Of a DNA stretch of 64,000 nucleotides, positions 32,059 through 40,224 are shown piece by piece (the first letter of the stretch is position 1; each line of letters begins with the position of its first letter). The position numbers and the translations under genes were made by a program. The stretch lies in assembly GCF_014650555.1 (NCBI RefSeq), contig NZ_BMVE01000005.1, positions 186,001 through 250,000 of the forward strand. Direction: 5' to 3'. This stretch comes from Streptomyces goshikiensis. GTDB lineage: Bacteria > Actinomycetota > Actinomycetes > Streptomycetales > Streptomycetaceae. A model generated the notes under the pieces. That model did no database searches and was not told where the DNA came from. It saw only the letters and a list, made by a program, of their open reading frames with translations.

Positions 32059-33529
32059 GGGGTCCGGGTCGGGGACCGGGGCCGGGGCCGGGGCCGGGGC
32101 CGCCCGGGCGGGCGAGGGCGGCGGGCTCCACGTCCAGCCAGCTGCGGTCGATCTTGAGGGTGACATCGCCGTACGTGGCCTCGTGGTCCCCGCGGAACTG
32201 GTGGGCCCGGCGCCGCCCGGCCCACAGCTTCTTCCCCGCGGGCAGCCCCATGTCCACGTCGGCGACCGAGGCCCGGCCGTTCCAGACGGCCACCCAGATC
32301 ACGTCCGGCATGGCTTCGGGAGCCTGGTGGTGATGGGCGCTCAGGGCCTTGACGCCCGAGCTCGCCGCGACGTAGGCGGCGGAGCGGTAGCCGAGCTCGT
32401 GCAGCCGTACGGTCCAGGCCGTCAGGTAGGCGACGACCGGAGCGTCCCAGGTGGCCCGGTCGGTGTAGTTCTCCAGGTCGTTGTAGAGCAGCGTGCCGCC
32501 CGCCAGGCCCAGGGAGCGGGCGGCCTGCGCGGCGCCTTCGGCGGCCTCCTTGCCCTGCTCGTTGGCCTCGGAGGGGTCGGTGGACAGGCCGGTGTCGGCG
32601 TTGTGCCAGGGCTGCGGGCCCACCCAGATCGGCATCAGGTGCCAGCCGGCGCCGATCTGGCGCCGGACCCAGTTCGCCGTGAGCCGGGGCTGGGCGCAGG
32701 CGCGGGCGCGGCCGCCGATGTAGACGCCGACGGCTCCGAAGGGGGAGGCGCCCTGCCACGCGTCCATGGCGCGCTGGGTGGGGGCGGTGCAGGTGTCGAA
32801 GCCCTGGCCGGTGAAGGCCTCCTGGGCGCCGCGGGGGCCGGCGAGGACCGCACCGGCGGCCGCGGTGGCCGCGGTGCGTGCGGCGGCGGCGGTGCGTGCG
32901 GCGGCGGCGGGAGCGGCCGGAGCGGCCGGAGTGGCGGGAGTGGCGGGAGTGGCGGGAGCGGGGCCGGGGGCGGTGCGGAGCTGCGCGAGCAGGCCCCGTA
33001 CGACGCCGGGACCGGCCCCGTACGAGAGCGTGGCCATCACCCCGGAGCGGCGCAGGGCGTAGCGCACCTCGTTGCTGTCGGCCCGGGTGGCGGGCAGCGC
33101 CCGCAGGTCGTCGGCGGCGACGGTCGGGATGTCGGCGCGCGGCGGGGTGTCGTCGAGGGGCTCCAGGTGCAGGGTGTCGGCGCGGGTGCGGACGGCGCGG
33201 CCGGTGCACTCGGCCTGGGTTCCGGCGTGCCCTAGGTAGAGGGAGGGCAGGTCGAGGCGCAGGCAGGCGTCGGGGTTCCGGTCGAGGTCCACGACGCGCC
33301 AGCCGGCGGGGAGGGTGAGCCGCAGCCCGCGGTAGTCGACGGTCGGACCGGCGGCGGGACGGGAAGCGGGACCGGCGGCGGCGGGCACGGCCGGCGCCAG
33401 CAGGGCGGTGCCCAGCAGTCCGGCCGACAGCAGCCGCGCCGACAGCACACGGGCGCGCGGGGCACGGGAGGGCGACGTTCGGAAAGGCGACGAAGGCGAC
33501 GTTCGGGAGGGCGACGTTCGGGAGGGCAT
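32051..33529 (-). CDS. Secreted glycoside-hydrolase-like protein (DUF1906)
   Basis: A 492-residue exported protein. After an unusually long, Ser/Arg/Thr/Pro-rich N-terminus (with a 15-base direct-repeat origin) and a hydrophobic signal segment (LLSAGLLGTALLAPAVPAAAG), there is a non-conserved region, then an Ala/Pro/Thr linker, then a C-terminal TIM-barrel-like DUF1906 domain (GFDTCTAPTQRAMDAWQGAS, GVYIGG, WHLMPIWVGPQ, LLYNDLENY, YIAASSG-type). Related domains occur in Rv2525c and cell-wall-associated proteins. The start ATG 33529 is used; a GTG three codons upstream is the alternative. A role in cell wall metabolism is likely but not shown. Confidence 0.82.
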   Translation of the reverse strand: MPSRTSPSRTSPSSPFRTSPSRAPRARVLSARLLSAGLLGTALLAPAVPAAAGPASRPAAGPTVDYRGLRLTLPAGWRVVDLDRNPDACLRLDLPSLYLGHAGTQAECTGRAVRTRADTLHLEPLDDTPPRADIPTVAADDLRALPATRADSNEVRYALRRSGVMATLSYGAGPGVVRGLLAQLRTAPGPAPATPATPATPAAPAAPAAAARTAAAARTAATAAAGAVLAGPRGAQEAFTGQGFDTCTAPTQRAMDAWQGASPFGAVGVYIGGRARACAQPRLTANWVRRQIGAGWHLMPIWVGPQPWHNADTGLSTDPSEANEQGKEAAEGAAQAARSLGLAGGTLLYNDLENYTDRATWDAPVVAYLTAWTVRLHELGYRSAAYVAASSGVKALSAHHHQAPEAMPDVIWVAVWNGRASVADVDMGLPAGKKLWAGRRRAHQFRGDHEATYGDVTLKIDRSWLDVEPAALARPGGPGPGPGPGPRPGPLS

Positions 33530-33618
33530 GTGACCCACAGTTACCAGAGCGCGGCGGCCCTCAACTTCGCTGCGGGACGCCCCAGATGGGCCGTACGGCC
33601 GATGCCGCGCCCGCCCCC

Positions 33619-33662
33619 GGGCCGGGGCCGCCTCACCCGTACGAGTGAGGCCGCCCCGGCCC
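33619..33662 (-). terminator. Hairpin terminator after the lipoprotein gene
   Basis: An 18-base stem (33619-33636 against 33645-33662) with a single mismatch, located between the lipoprotein stop and the DUF1906 start, both on the minus strand. Confidence 0.75.
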
Positions 33663-33718
33663 TGTCACGGCGGCCGGTGCGCTCCCCCACGGGGCACCGA
33701 CCGCCGGTCCCCGCCCCG

Positions 33719-34396
33719 TCAGCAGGAGGAGGCCCCCGCCGGCGGCTTGAAGACGGCGCTCAGGGCGCGGTCGGCGTCGAGCGTGACCAGGCTCCAGTCC
33801 AGCGAGCCGCCCGGCATGTTCAGTCCGTCCGGCAGGTCGTCCTCGGTGATCTCCTCGCCGACGTAGAGGACGGACAGGGTCCCGGAGCAGCCCTTCGGCG
33901 GCGGGGGCACACTGCCCACGACGCGGCCGTCGCGCGGGCCGGCGGAGAGGGTGGTGGACTCGATCGGCGCGTAGGTGAAGGAGTAGCGGGCGCTCGATCC
34001 GGACCCGGCGCGGGTCATCTCGACCCGGAACCAGCTGAGCTGGAACGGGACCGCCTCGCAGGGCCGCTGCGTCTCCTTCGCGAGGAGGTACACCCCGGAG
34101 TCGGTCATGAAGAACGCGGGCGAGGCTCCGTGGCTGCTGTCGCTGAGGTCCTTGAGGTAGGCGAGCCTGCCGGCCGTGCTCATGTACATCGTGGGCACGC
34201 ACAGCCCGTTGCGGGTGCTGCTGGGAGACGGCGAGGGCGAGGGCGAGGGCGCCGGGTCCGGCGACGGGGAGAGCGGGCTCGGCGAGGCGGGTACGGACGG
34301 GGGTGCGGTCCGTGTCTGGCCGCCGCCCCCGCACCCGGCGAGGGCGAGCAGCGGAACGGTCAGGAGCGGGACGATCAGCCCAGGTAATCGGCGCAT
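33719..34396 (-). CDS. Lipoprotein of unknown function
   Basis: A 225-residue lipoprotein: basic start MRRLPG, hydrophobic stretch, and lipobox LALAGC at residues 17-22, followed by a Ser/Pro-rich linker of about 35 residues. The folded C-terminal part contains four cysteines in conserved-looking contexts and no recognised motif. It will be lipidated by Lgt (encoded at 56031-57071) and exposed on the outer membrane leaflet. It is divergent from the LuxR-type regulator 128 bases away, which might control it. Confidence 0.78.
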   Translation of the reverse strand: MRRLPGLIVPLLTVPLLALAGCGGGGQTRTAPPSVPASPSPLSPSPDPAPSPSPSPSPSSTRNGLCVPTMYMSTAGRLAYLKDLSDSSHGASPAFFMTDSGVYLLAKETQRPCEAVPFQLSWFRVEMTRAGSGSSARYSFTYAPIESTTLSAGPRDGRVVGSVPPPPKGCSGTLSVLYVGEEITEDDLPDGLNMPGGSLDWSLVTLDADRALSAVFKPPAGASSC

Positions 34397-34524
34397 ACGG
34401 CCTCCTCTTCGGGCGGAGCCGGGACTGCTTCGATGCTGGCAGCCCGCGTCCGGCGGCGGTATCCGTAGAACCGCCTACGTATCCCCGGCGCCGGTTGCGG
34501 GTACCGGTCAGCTGGGGAGGGACC

Positions 34525-37422
34525 ATGACGGACAGGACTCCACTGGTCGGCCGGGAGGCCGAACTGGACCGGCTGGACGCGGTACTCGACGGGCCGGGGG
34601 GCCCGCCGGGTGTCGTCGACCTGACCGGCGCGGCGGGCATCGGCAAGAGCCGGCTGCTGACCGAGGTGTGCGGGCGGGCCGAGGAACGCGGGCTGACGGT
34701 GCTGCGCGGCCGGGCCACCGAGTACGAACGGCACATTCCGTTCCGGGTGTTCGGCGACGCGTTCGCGGATCTGGACCCGGAACTCCTGCGCGGCCTCGGC
34801 GCGCCGGGCGCGGCCTGGGCGGCCTCCGCCGGGGCGGCGGCGGACGGGATCCCGGCGAACCCCGCCGTGGACCCCACCGGGGCCGAGGCGGGGGCGGGGG
34901 CCGGCGCCGGGGTGTCGGCCGTGGACCGGTTCGCCGCGCACCGGGCGACCGCGCGGCTGCTCACGGCGCTCGGCGGGCGGACGGGGGCCGGGCTGTTGAT
35001 CGCCCTCGACGATCTGCACTGGGCGGACCCGGCCTCGCTGGAGCTCCTCGACCACCTCGTGCGCCACCCCCTGCGTGCCCCGGTGGTCATCGTCGTGGCC
35101 CGGCGGGACCGGCAGACCGCGCCGTCGCTCGCCGCCGCGCTCACCCGGGGCGTCGACGCGGGCGCCGTGCTCCGCCTGGACCTCGGGCCGCTGACCGAGC
35201 GGGCCTGCGTCGAGCAGCTCGCGCCCGGGCTGCCGCCGGACCGGGCCGCCCGGCTGTACGCGGCCAGCGAGGGCAACCCGCTCTACTTCCTGACGCTGCT
35301 CCAGGGCCAGGGGCAGGGCCGTAGCGGTCCGGCCCTGCCGCCGGGCGGCCTCGGCGCGCTGCTGCTCGACGAGCTGACGCCGCTGAGCGCCGCGCAGCGC
35401 CGTACCGCCGAGGCGGTGGCGGTCCTCGGCGACCAGGCCACGCCGCCACTGCTGCTCGCGCTCACCGAGCCCGCGTCCGTGTCCGCGTCCGCGTCCGGTT
35501 CCGAGCGGCTCGACGCCGACCTCGGCGTCCTGGCCCGGCGCGACCTGATACGGCCGCGCCCGGGCGGTGTCTGGTCGCTGCGCCATCCGGTGCTGCGGGC
35601 CGCGGTGTACGAGGACACCGGGCCCGGCCGGCGCGCCGCGCTGCACCGGCGGGCGGCCGCCGCGCTGGCGGCGGCGGGCGCGCCCGCGACCGTACGGGCC
35701 CATCACGTGGAGCGGGCGCTGACCGACTGGGAGCCGGAGGCCGCGGCCGTCCTGCTGGAGGCGGCCGAGCAGTCCGAGACGACCGCGCCGGCGAGCTGCG
35801 CGCACTGGTTGGAGGTGGTGCTGCGGGTGCTCCCGGACACCCCCGGCCATGCGGCGCGCCGCCGGGACCTGATGCTGAAGCGGGCGCGGGCGCTGAGCGT
35901 GTGCGGCGAGTTGCGGGCGAGCCGGGACCTGCTGCACGAGGTGATCGCGGGGCTCCCCGCCGACGACGGCAGCGGGGTGCGCGCGGCCGCCGTCACGCTG
36001 TGCGCGTCGATGGAGCGCCACCTCGGTCAGTACCGGGCCTCGGTCGCGCTGCTGCGCCGGGCGCTGTCGCGGCGGCCCGCTCCCGCTCCGGCCGACGCGG
36101 TCGCGCTGGGCCTGGAGCTGGGCTCGTCCGCGCCACACGCCCTGCCGTTTCCGGCGGTGCGCGCGGAGGTGCTGCGCACCCTGGAGCTGGCCCGGGCCCT
36201 GGGTAACGAGCCGGCCGCGGCGGGGGCGCTGGCGGTGTCGGCGCTCGGGGAGGCGTACGAGGGGAACACGGCCGCCGCGCGGGAGCTGGCGGACCGGGCC
36301 GCCGCGTGCGTGGACGTGCTGACGGACCGGGACTTGGCGGACCAGTGCGAGCCGCTGGCCCGGCTGGGGTGGGCGGAGTTCTACCTGGAGCGCTACGAGG
36401 ACGCCGAGCGGCACGCGGACCGGGGGCTGGCCATCGCCCGTCGGGGCGGGCCGCTGCACCTGCTGCCGCACCTGCTGATGTGCAAGGCGATCGTCCACAC
36501 GCACGCGTGCCGGCTGCCGTCGGCGCTGGACCTGGTGGACGAGGCGGAGAGCATCGCCCGGGGCATCGGCAGCGACGAGCTGCTCGGGCTGGTCCTCGCG
36601 AACAAGGCGCAGGTGCTGATCGCGGCCCGGCCGCCGGGGGACGTCAGCGCGCTCGCGGCGGCGGAGGAGGCGGTCGCGGCGGCCGGCGCGCGGACCAGTT
36701 GGTGGACCTCGCTGGTGTGGTGCGTCATGAGCTACGCCGCGCTGCACGGCGGCGATCCGGTGCGGGCCAGGTCGGCGATGCTGCGGGCGGGCGGGGCGGA
36801 TCTGGCGGGGCTGCAGCCGTCGATGCGGCCGCTGTTCCTGGAGGCCCTGGTCACCGCGGCCGTCACGACGGGGGACCTGGCCGGGGCGCAGGAGTGGGCC
36901 GCGCTGGCCGGGCGGGACGCGGAGAGGCTCGGCCTGCCCGTCCAGCGCGCGGCGGCGCTGCGCTGCGCGGGGCAGGTGCTGGCGGGCTCGGGCCGTCCGG
37001 CCGCGGCGGCGGAGCGGTTCGCGCGGGCCGCCGAGGAGGCGGGCCGCTCGGGCGCGGTGCTGTGGGAGGCGCAGTCCCTGCTGATCGGCGCGTCCCTGAC
37101 GGCGGAGGCGGGCGACCCGGCGACGGCGTCGGCCATGTGGCGGCGCGGCCGCCGCCTGGCCGAATCGGGCGGGTCCCTGCTCCTGACGGGCCTCGCGGAC
37201 CTCCTCCTCCCGCCCCCTCCCCCGCCCCGCGTACCGGGCCTCACCCCGCGCGAGCACGAGATCGCCACCCTGGTCGCCGAGGGCCTCACCACCCCGGCCA
37301 TCGCGGCCCGCCTCTACCTGAGCCCGCGCACGGTGGACACCCACCTGTCCCACATCTTCCGCAAAACCGGCGTCACCACCCGCTCCGCCCTAGCCGCCCT
37401 CACCGCCCGCCACCTGCCGTGA
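34525..37422 (+). CDS. LuxR-family ATP-binding (LAL) transcriptional regulator
   Basis: A 965-residue large regulator. An N-terminal AAA/STAND-type ATPase shows Walker A GAAGIGKS (residues 35-42) and Walker B IALDDLHWAD (D162, D163). A long TPR-like helical middle follows, then a C-terminal LuxR HTH (LTPREHEIATLVAEGLTTPAIAARLYLSPRTVDTHLSHIF, from residue 906). LALs are frequent pathway-specific activators of antibiotic or sugar-utilisation clusters; here the nearest targets are the divergent lipoprotein gene and the local neighbours. ATG 34525 has GGGGAGG five bases upstream. Confidence 0.93.
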   Translation: MTDRTPLVGREAELDRLDAVLDGPGGPPGVVDLTGAAGIGKSRLLTEVCGRAEERGLTVLRGRATEYERHIPFRVFGDAFADLDPELLRGLGAPGAAWAASAGAAADGIPANPAVDPTGAEAGAGAGAGVSAVDRFAAHRATARLLTALGGRTGAGLLIALDDLHWADPASLELLDHLVRHPLRAPVVIVVARRDRQTAPSLAAALTRGVDAGAVLRLDLGPLTERACVEQLAPGLPPDRAARLYAASEGNPLYFLTLLQGQGQGRSGPALPPGGLGALLLDELTPLSAAQRRTAEAVAVLGDQATPPLLLALTEPASVSASASGSERLDADLGVLARRDLIRPRPGGVWSLRHPVLRAAVYEDTGPGRRAALHRRAAAALAAAGAPATVRAHHVERALTDWEPEAAAVLLEAAEQSETTAPASCAHWLEVVLRVLPDTPGHAARRRDLMLKRARALSVCGELRASRDLLHEVIAGLPADDGSGVRAAAVTLCASMERHLGQYRASVALLRRALSRRPAPAPADAVALGLELGSSAPHALPFPAVRAEVLRTLELARALGNEPAAAGALAVSALGEAYEGNTAAARELADRAAACVDVLTDRDLADQCEPLARLGWAEFYLERYEDAERHADRGLAIARRGGPLHLLPHLLMCKAIVHTHACRLPSALDLVDEAESIARGIGSDELLGLVLANKAQVLIAARPPGDVSALAAAEEAVAAAGARTSWWTSLVWCVMSYAALHGGDPVRARSAMLRAGGADLAGLQPSMRPLFLEALVTAAVTTGDLAGAQEWAALAGRDAERLGLPVQRAAALRCAGQVLAGSGRPAAAAERFARAAEEAGRSGAVLWEAQSLLIGASLTAEAGDPATASAMWRRGRRLAESGGSLLLTGLADLLLPPPPPPRVPGLTPREHEIATLVAEGLTTPAIAARLYLSPRTVDTHLSHIFRKTGVTTRSALAALTARHLP

Positions 37423-37548
37423 AAAGCCGCCCGCAACAACGCCCGACACCCCCGCGCGGGCCGTGCCGGCAGGAGGGAGGGCGCTATCGCGAGGTGGCGG
37501 CCGCGGTTCCTTCGAGGCGCGTCTGCGAGCGATGCCTTCCCCGCAGGG

Positions 37549-38082
37549 TCAGCGCACCCCTTCGTCCATCAGTACGTAGAGGAGGCCGACGAGGGAGCCG
37601 CTGCTGACGATCTCGCGGCGGTCGATCATGCCCCGGATGTTCGCCAGGGGGATCCACTCGATGCGGTCGGACTCGTTCTTCTCGGTCGGCGGCCCGTCGT
37701 ACGTGGCGCCGTCGGCACGGAACAGGTGGTGCTGGGAGTCCGTGATGCCGTTCGCCGGTTCGGCGTAGATCAGCGACTTCATCGGGCCCGGACGCCAACC
37801 GGTCTCTTCGAGGACTTCACGAGCGGCAGCCTCGCCGGGGGTCTCGTCCGCCTCCACCAGGCCCATGGGCAGTTCCCAGGCCCACGCGTCCGTGATGAAG
37901 CGGTGGCGCCACATCATCAGGACCTCTTGGCGGTCATTGAGCACGGCGGCCACGGCCAGGTGACGGAGCTTGACGACGTGGTGTTCCCAGCGGTGCCCGT
38001 CCGGCGTCTCCACATCGGTGAGCCACAGGTTCACCCACTTGTTCTCGTAGATCGGACGTTCCCCGTGAACCTTCCACTGCAT
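37549..38082 (-). CDS. NUDIX hydrolase
   Basis: A 177-residue NUDIX pyrophosphohydrolase. The NUDIX box GLVEADETPGEAAAREVLEETGW (residues 74-96) is complete, with the metal-binding REVLEE. The leading residues MQWKVHGERPIYENKWVNLWL are typical of ADP-ribose/coenzyme pyrophosphatase-like actinomycete proteins, and an ADP-ribose substrate is possible. ATG 38082 has AGAGGGG about eight bases upstream. The gene overlaps the ORF of the ATP-binding protein in front by 149 bases, which is unusual. Confidence 0.85.
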   Translation of the reverse strand: MQWKVHGERPIYENKWVNLWLTDVETPDGHRWEHHVVKLRHLAVAAVLNDRQEVLMMWRHRFITDAWAWELPMGLVEADETPGEAAAREVLEETGWRPGPMKSLIYAEPANGITDSQHHLFRADGATYDGPPTEKNESDRIEWIPLANIRGMIDRREIVSSGSLVGLLYVLMDEGVR

Positions 38083-38539
38083 CGCTGCGGCCCCTCTCGA
38101 TCGACAATGCCTGGTCGGGGACATGACGGGCGCCGTGTGAGGGCTTCCGCTCAGGCCCCGCCACCTTGAACCGCGCCCACACCGTCTTGCCCACCACTTC
38201 GTCGCGGACTCCGAACTCGTCCGCCAGCTCCTTGACCAGCCACAGGCCCCGGCCGCAGAACTCTTCAGGCGCGGGACGACGCTCCTTCGGCATGCCAGGA
38301 CCTGTGTCCCGTACTTCGATGCTCACCGCATCCGCTGTCCGAACGAGCCGGACCGAGAACTCCCGGCCCTGCGGCGCCCCGTGCAGCACGGCGTTCGCCG
38401 CGAGCTCCGAGGCGCACAGGCGCATGTCGTCGCGGCGGTCGCCGAACCCCCACCCCCCGAGCGTGTCGCCGACGAACTGACGGGCCGCACGTACGGAGAC
38501 GCGCACCCGGGGAAACTGCTGTTGCCGAGACAGGGACAT
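37934..38539 (-). CDS. Anti-sigma-type ATP-binding protein, C-terminus probably frameshifted
   Basis: A histidine-kinase-like ATPase domain of the SpoIIAB/RsbW type: the N-box ELAANA (45-50), the G1 DTGPGM (78-83) and the GRGLWLVKELADEFG loop. The domain ends near residue 128 (WARFKVAG). The frame then continues 73 residues into the NUDIX gene, giving a basic, low-complexity tail with no family support. Around 38150 the sequence is GTGGCGGGGCCTGAGC; one extra G would create TGA right after the domain. So either a real frameshift or an error in that G-run has removed the stop. Confidence 0.75.
   Translation of the reverse strand: MSLSRQQQFPRVRVSVRAARQFVGDTLGGWGFGDRRDDMRLCASELAANAVLHGAPQGREFSVRLVRTADAVSIEVRDTGPGMPKERRPAPEEFCGRGLWLVKELADEFGVRDEVVGKTVWARFKVAGPERKPSHGARHVPDQALSIERGRSDAVEGSRGTSDLREQVGEPVAHRCGDAGRAPLGTPRRQAPSPGRGRRAQ
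38111..38138. repeat. 28-base repeat, copy 1
   Basis: CTGGTCGGGGACATGACGGGCGCCGTGT, in the overlap zone of the ATPase and NUDIX genes, matches 40034-40061 at 27 of 28 bases. In the second copy it forms one side of a long hairpin; here it is unpaired. Sharing this element suggests a duplicated terminator fragment or recombination that joined the flanking genes. Confidence 0.75.
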
Positions 38540-38685
38540 GCCGCCCCACCGCCTTAACGCTGAGCTTCCAATGCCGCACAGACCGTATCGCTATTCGGAA
38601 AAAGCAGCAAGGTTGAGCTCTAGGGGTCAGGCGCCCCGTCGCATACCGTTGGACCCGACACCAACCAGCGGCACGGGAGGACGAC

Positions 38686-39228
38686 ATGGGCAGCGGCGAG
38701 TGGACCAGTACGTCGATGCCCTACCTGACGCCCCGCGCCACCGGGGAGCCCGACGCCTGGACCAGTGAGGCCAAGGCCCGCGGCCGCAGCGGCGGACAGC
38801 GGATTCTGTACGCAGGCGAGCGAGCCGCCTCGGCCGACGTCTCGCAGATGCTGCGGACAGCGGTCGGCGAGAGCGTCGTCGTCCGCCGGCGCGTCATCGA
38901 ACTCGACGAAATTCCCGTGGAGTTGACCGACACCTACTACCCCTCCTCGATCGCCTCCGGCACCCGCCTCGCGGCGAGCGGCAAGATCCGCGGTGGCGCC
39001 GTGACCCTCCTGGCCGAGCTGGGACACGTCGGCGTGAGGGCGGTCGAGAAGGTGGCGGCTCGCATGCCGTCGGCGGACGAACGCGATGAGCTGCGCATGG
39101 GGCCGGGCGAGCCCGTCCTGCAGATCTCCCGCGTCACCTTGGACGCGGGAGATCGTCCGGTCCAGGCGGACGTGATGGTCATGCCGGCCGCACGCCAGCA
39201 GCTGCGATACGAGATCAGGATCGGATGA
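38686..39228 (+). CDS. UTRA-domain protein without DNA-binding domain
   Basis: A 180-residue protein. The main part (ISRVTLDAGDRPVQADVMVMPAARQQLRYEI; VELTDTYYPSSIASGTRLA) is a UTRA/chorismate-lyase-like sensor domain as found at the C-terminus of GntR/HutC regulators. No winged-helix domain precedes it; the N-terminal 40 residues are disordered-looking. The stop overlaps the next gene start (ATGATG...), so it is translated with a complete GntR protein of similar sensor sequence. It may act as a modulator that dimerises with that regulator. Confidence 0.83.
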   Translation: MGSGEWTSTSMPYLTPRATGEPDAWTSEAKARGRSGGQRILYAGERAASADVSQMLRTAVGESVVVRRRVIELDEIPVELTDTYYPSSIASGTRLAASGKIRGGAVTLLAELGHVGVRAVEKVAARMPSADERDELRMGPGEPVLQISRVTLDAGDRPVQADVMVMPAARQQLRYEIRIG

Positions 39229-40004
39229 TGCCGACCACGGACGACAACGCGCCCGACGGCAGGTCACTGCACGCCCGCATCGCCGCCGACCTGCGGGACG
39301 AGATCATGAGCGGCGACCTCGCGCCGGGCGCGAAACTCCCCTCCACCATCCATCTGAAGGCCCGGTTCGACGCGTCGAGCGCGACCGTGCAGAAGGCACT
39401 GCAACTCCTCAAGGAGGAGCGGCTCGTCATCGGCCGCGCGGGTGCGGCCGTGACCGTACGGGAGAACCGGCAGCGCACCATCGACCCGACGGGGTCCCTC
39501 ACGACGGCGCCAACCGGTGCGGCGTACCCCTGGCTGGCGAGCGCGGCCGCACACGGCGGCACGGCGCGCAGCACCCTGCTGGAAGTCGGCGAGGTGACGC
39601 CGCCCGCCGACGTGGCCGCGGCGCTCGGACTCCAGGACGCGCAAGCCACGCTGCTGCGCCGGCAGCTCCTCCACATCGACGACGAACCCGCCGAACTCGT
39701 CTGCTCCTACTACCCGCTGGAGATCGCCCTCGGCACGGCCCTGGCCGAGCCCCGCAGGATCAAGGGCGGCACACCGACCCTGCTCACCGAGCTGGGCTTC
39801 CCGCCCCGGCTGAGCGTCGACCGCGTCTCCGCCCGCGTCCCGACGCAGGAGCAGTGCGGCGCCCTGCGCCTCCCCCGCGACCTGCCGGTCCTGCGCACCC
39901 TCCGCACGGTGTACGGCGACGGCGACCGCCCCCTCGAAGTCACCGTGATGGTGAAGGCCGGGCACCTCTACGAGCTCCGGTACGAGTTCACGCCCGAGCC
40001 CTGA
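39225..40004 (+). CDS. GntR/HutC-family transcriptional regulator
   Basis: A 259-residue regulator: an N-terminal winged helix (LHARIAADLRDEIMSGDLAPGAKLPSTIHLKARFDASSATVQKALQLLKEERLVIGRAG) and a C-terminal UTRA domain (LVCSYYPLEIALGTALAEP, LRTLRTVYGDGDRPLEVTVMVK). It is coupled to the preceding UTRA-only gene and followed by a strong hairpin. GntR regulators of this kind, together with NUDIX genes, are recurrent in actinomycete integrative elements (AICE), but no integrase, Rep or transfer gene is seen here. Confidence 0.9.
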   Translation: MMPTTDDNAPDGRSLHARIAADLRDEIMSGDLAPGAKLPSTIHLKARFDASSATVQKALQLLKEERLVIGRAGAAVTVRENRQRTIDPTGSLTTAPTGAAYPWLASAAAHGGTARSTLLEVGEVTPPADVAAALGLQDAQATLLRRQLLHIDDEPAELVCSYYPLEIALGTALAEPRRIKGGTPTLLTELGFPPRLSVDRVSARVPTQEQCGALRLPRDLPVLRTLRTVYGDGDRPLEVTVMVKAGHLYELRYEFTPEP

Positions 40005-40017
40005 CCCCGCACACGCC

Positions 40018-40059
40018 ACAGCGCCCGTCATCCCTGGTCGGGGACATGACGGGCGCTGT
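40018..40059 (+). terminator. 13-base-pair hairpin after the GntR gene
   Basis: Perfect inverted repeat ACAGCGCCCGTCA (40018-40030) against TGACGGGCGCTGT (40047-40059), with further pairing possible in the 16-base loop (TCCC/GGGA). Its right arm is part of the repeat shared with 38111-38138. Confidence 0.8.
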
Positions 40060-40061
40060 GT
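40034..40061. repeat. 28-base repeat, copy 2
   Basis: Same 28 bases as 38111-38138 except one C/T change. Here it belongs to the GntR terminator hairpin. Confidence 0.75.
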
Positions 40062-40224
40062 CGGAGTGCCGTACACCGTTGTACGGACCGAATGGGGGGT
40101 CCCCCCGGAAGGGAGGGCTACTGCACGCTGCCCCGGCTACGCGCCGCCGGTCGGAGGCCGGCGCAGCCGGGCGAAGCCCGGGAGGCCGCCCCGCGGCCGA
40201 ACGGCGCGAGCCCGGAGGCTGGGG

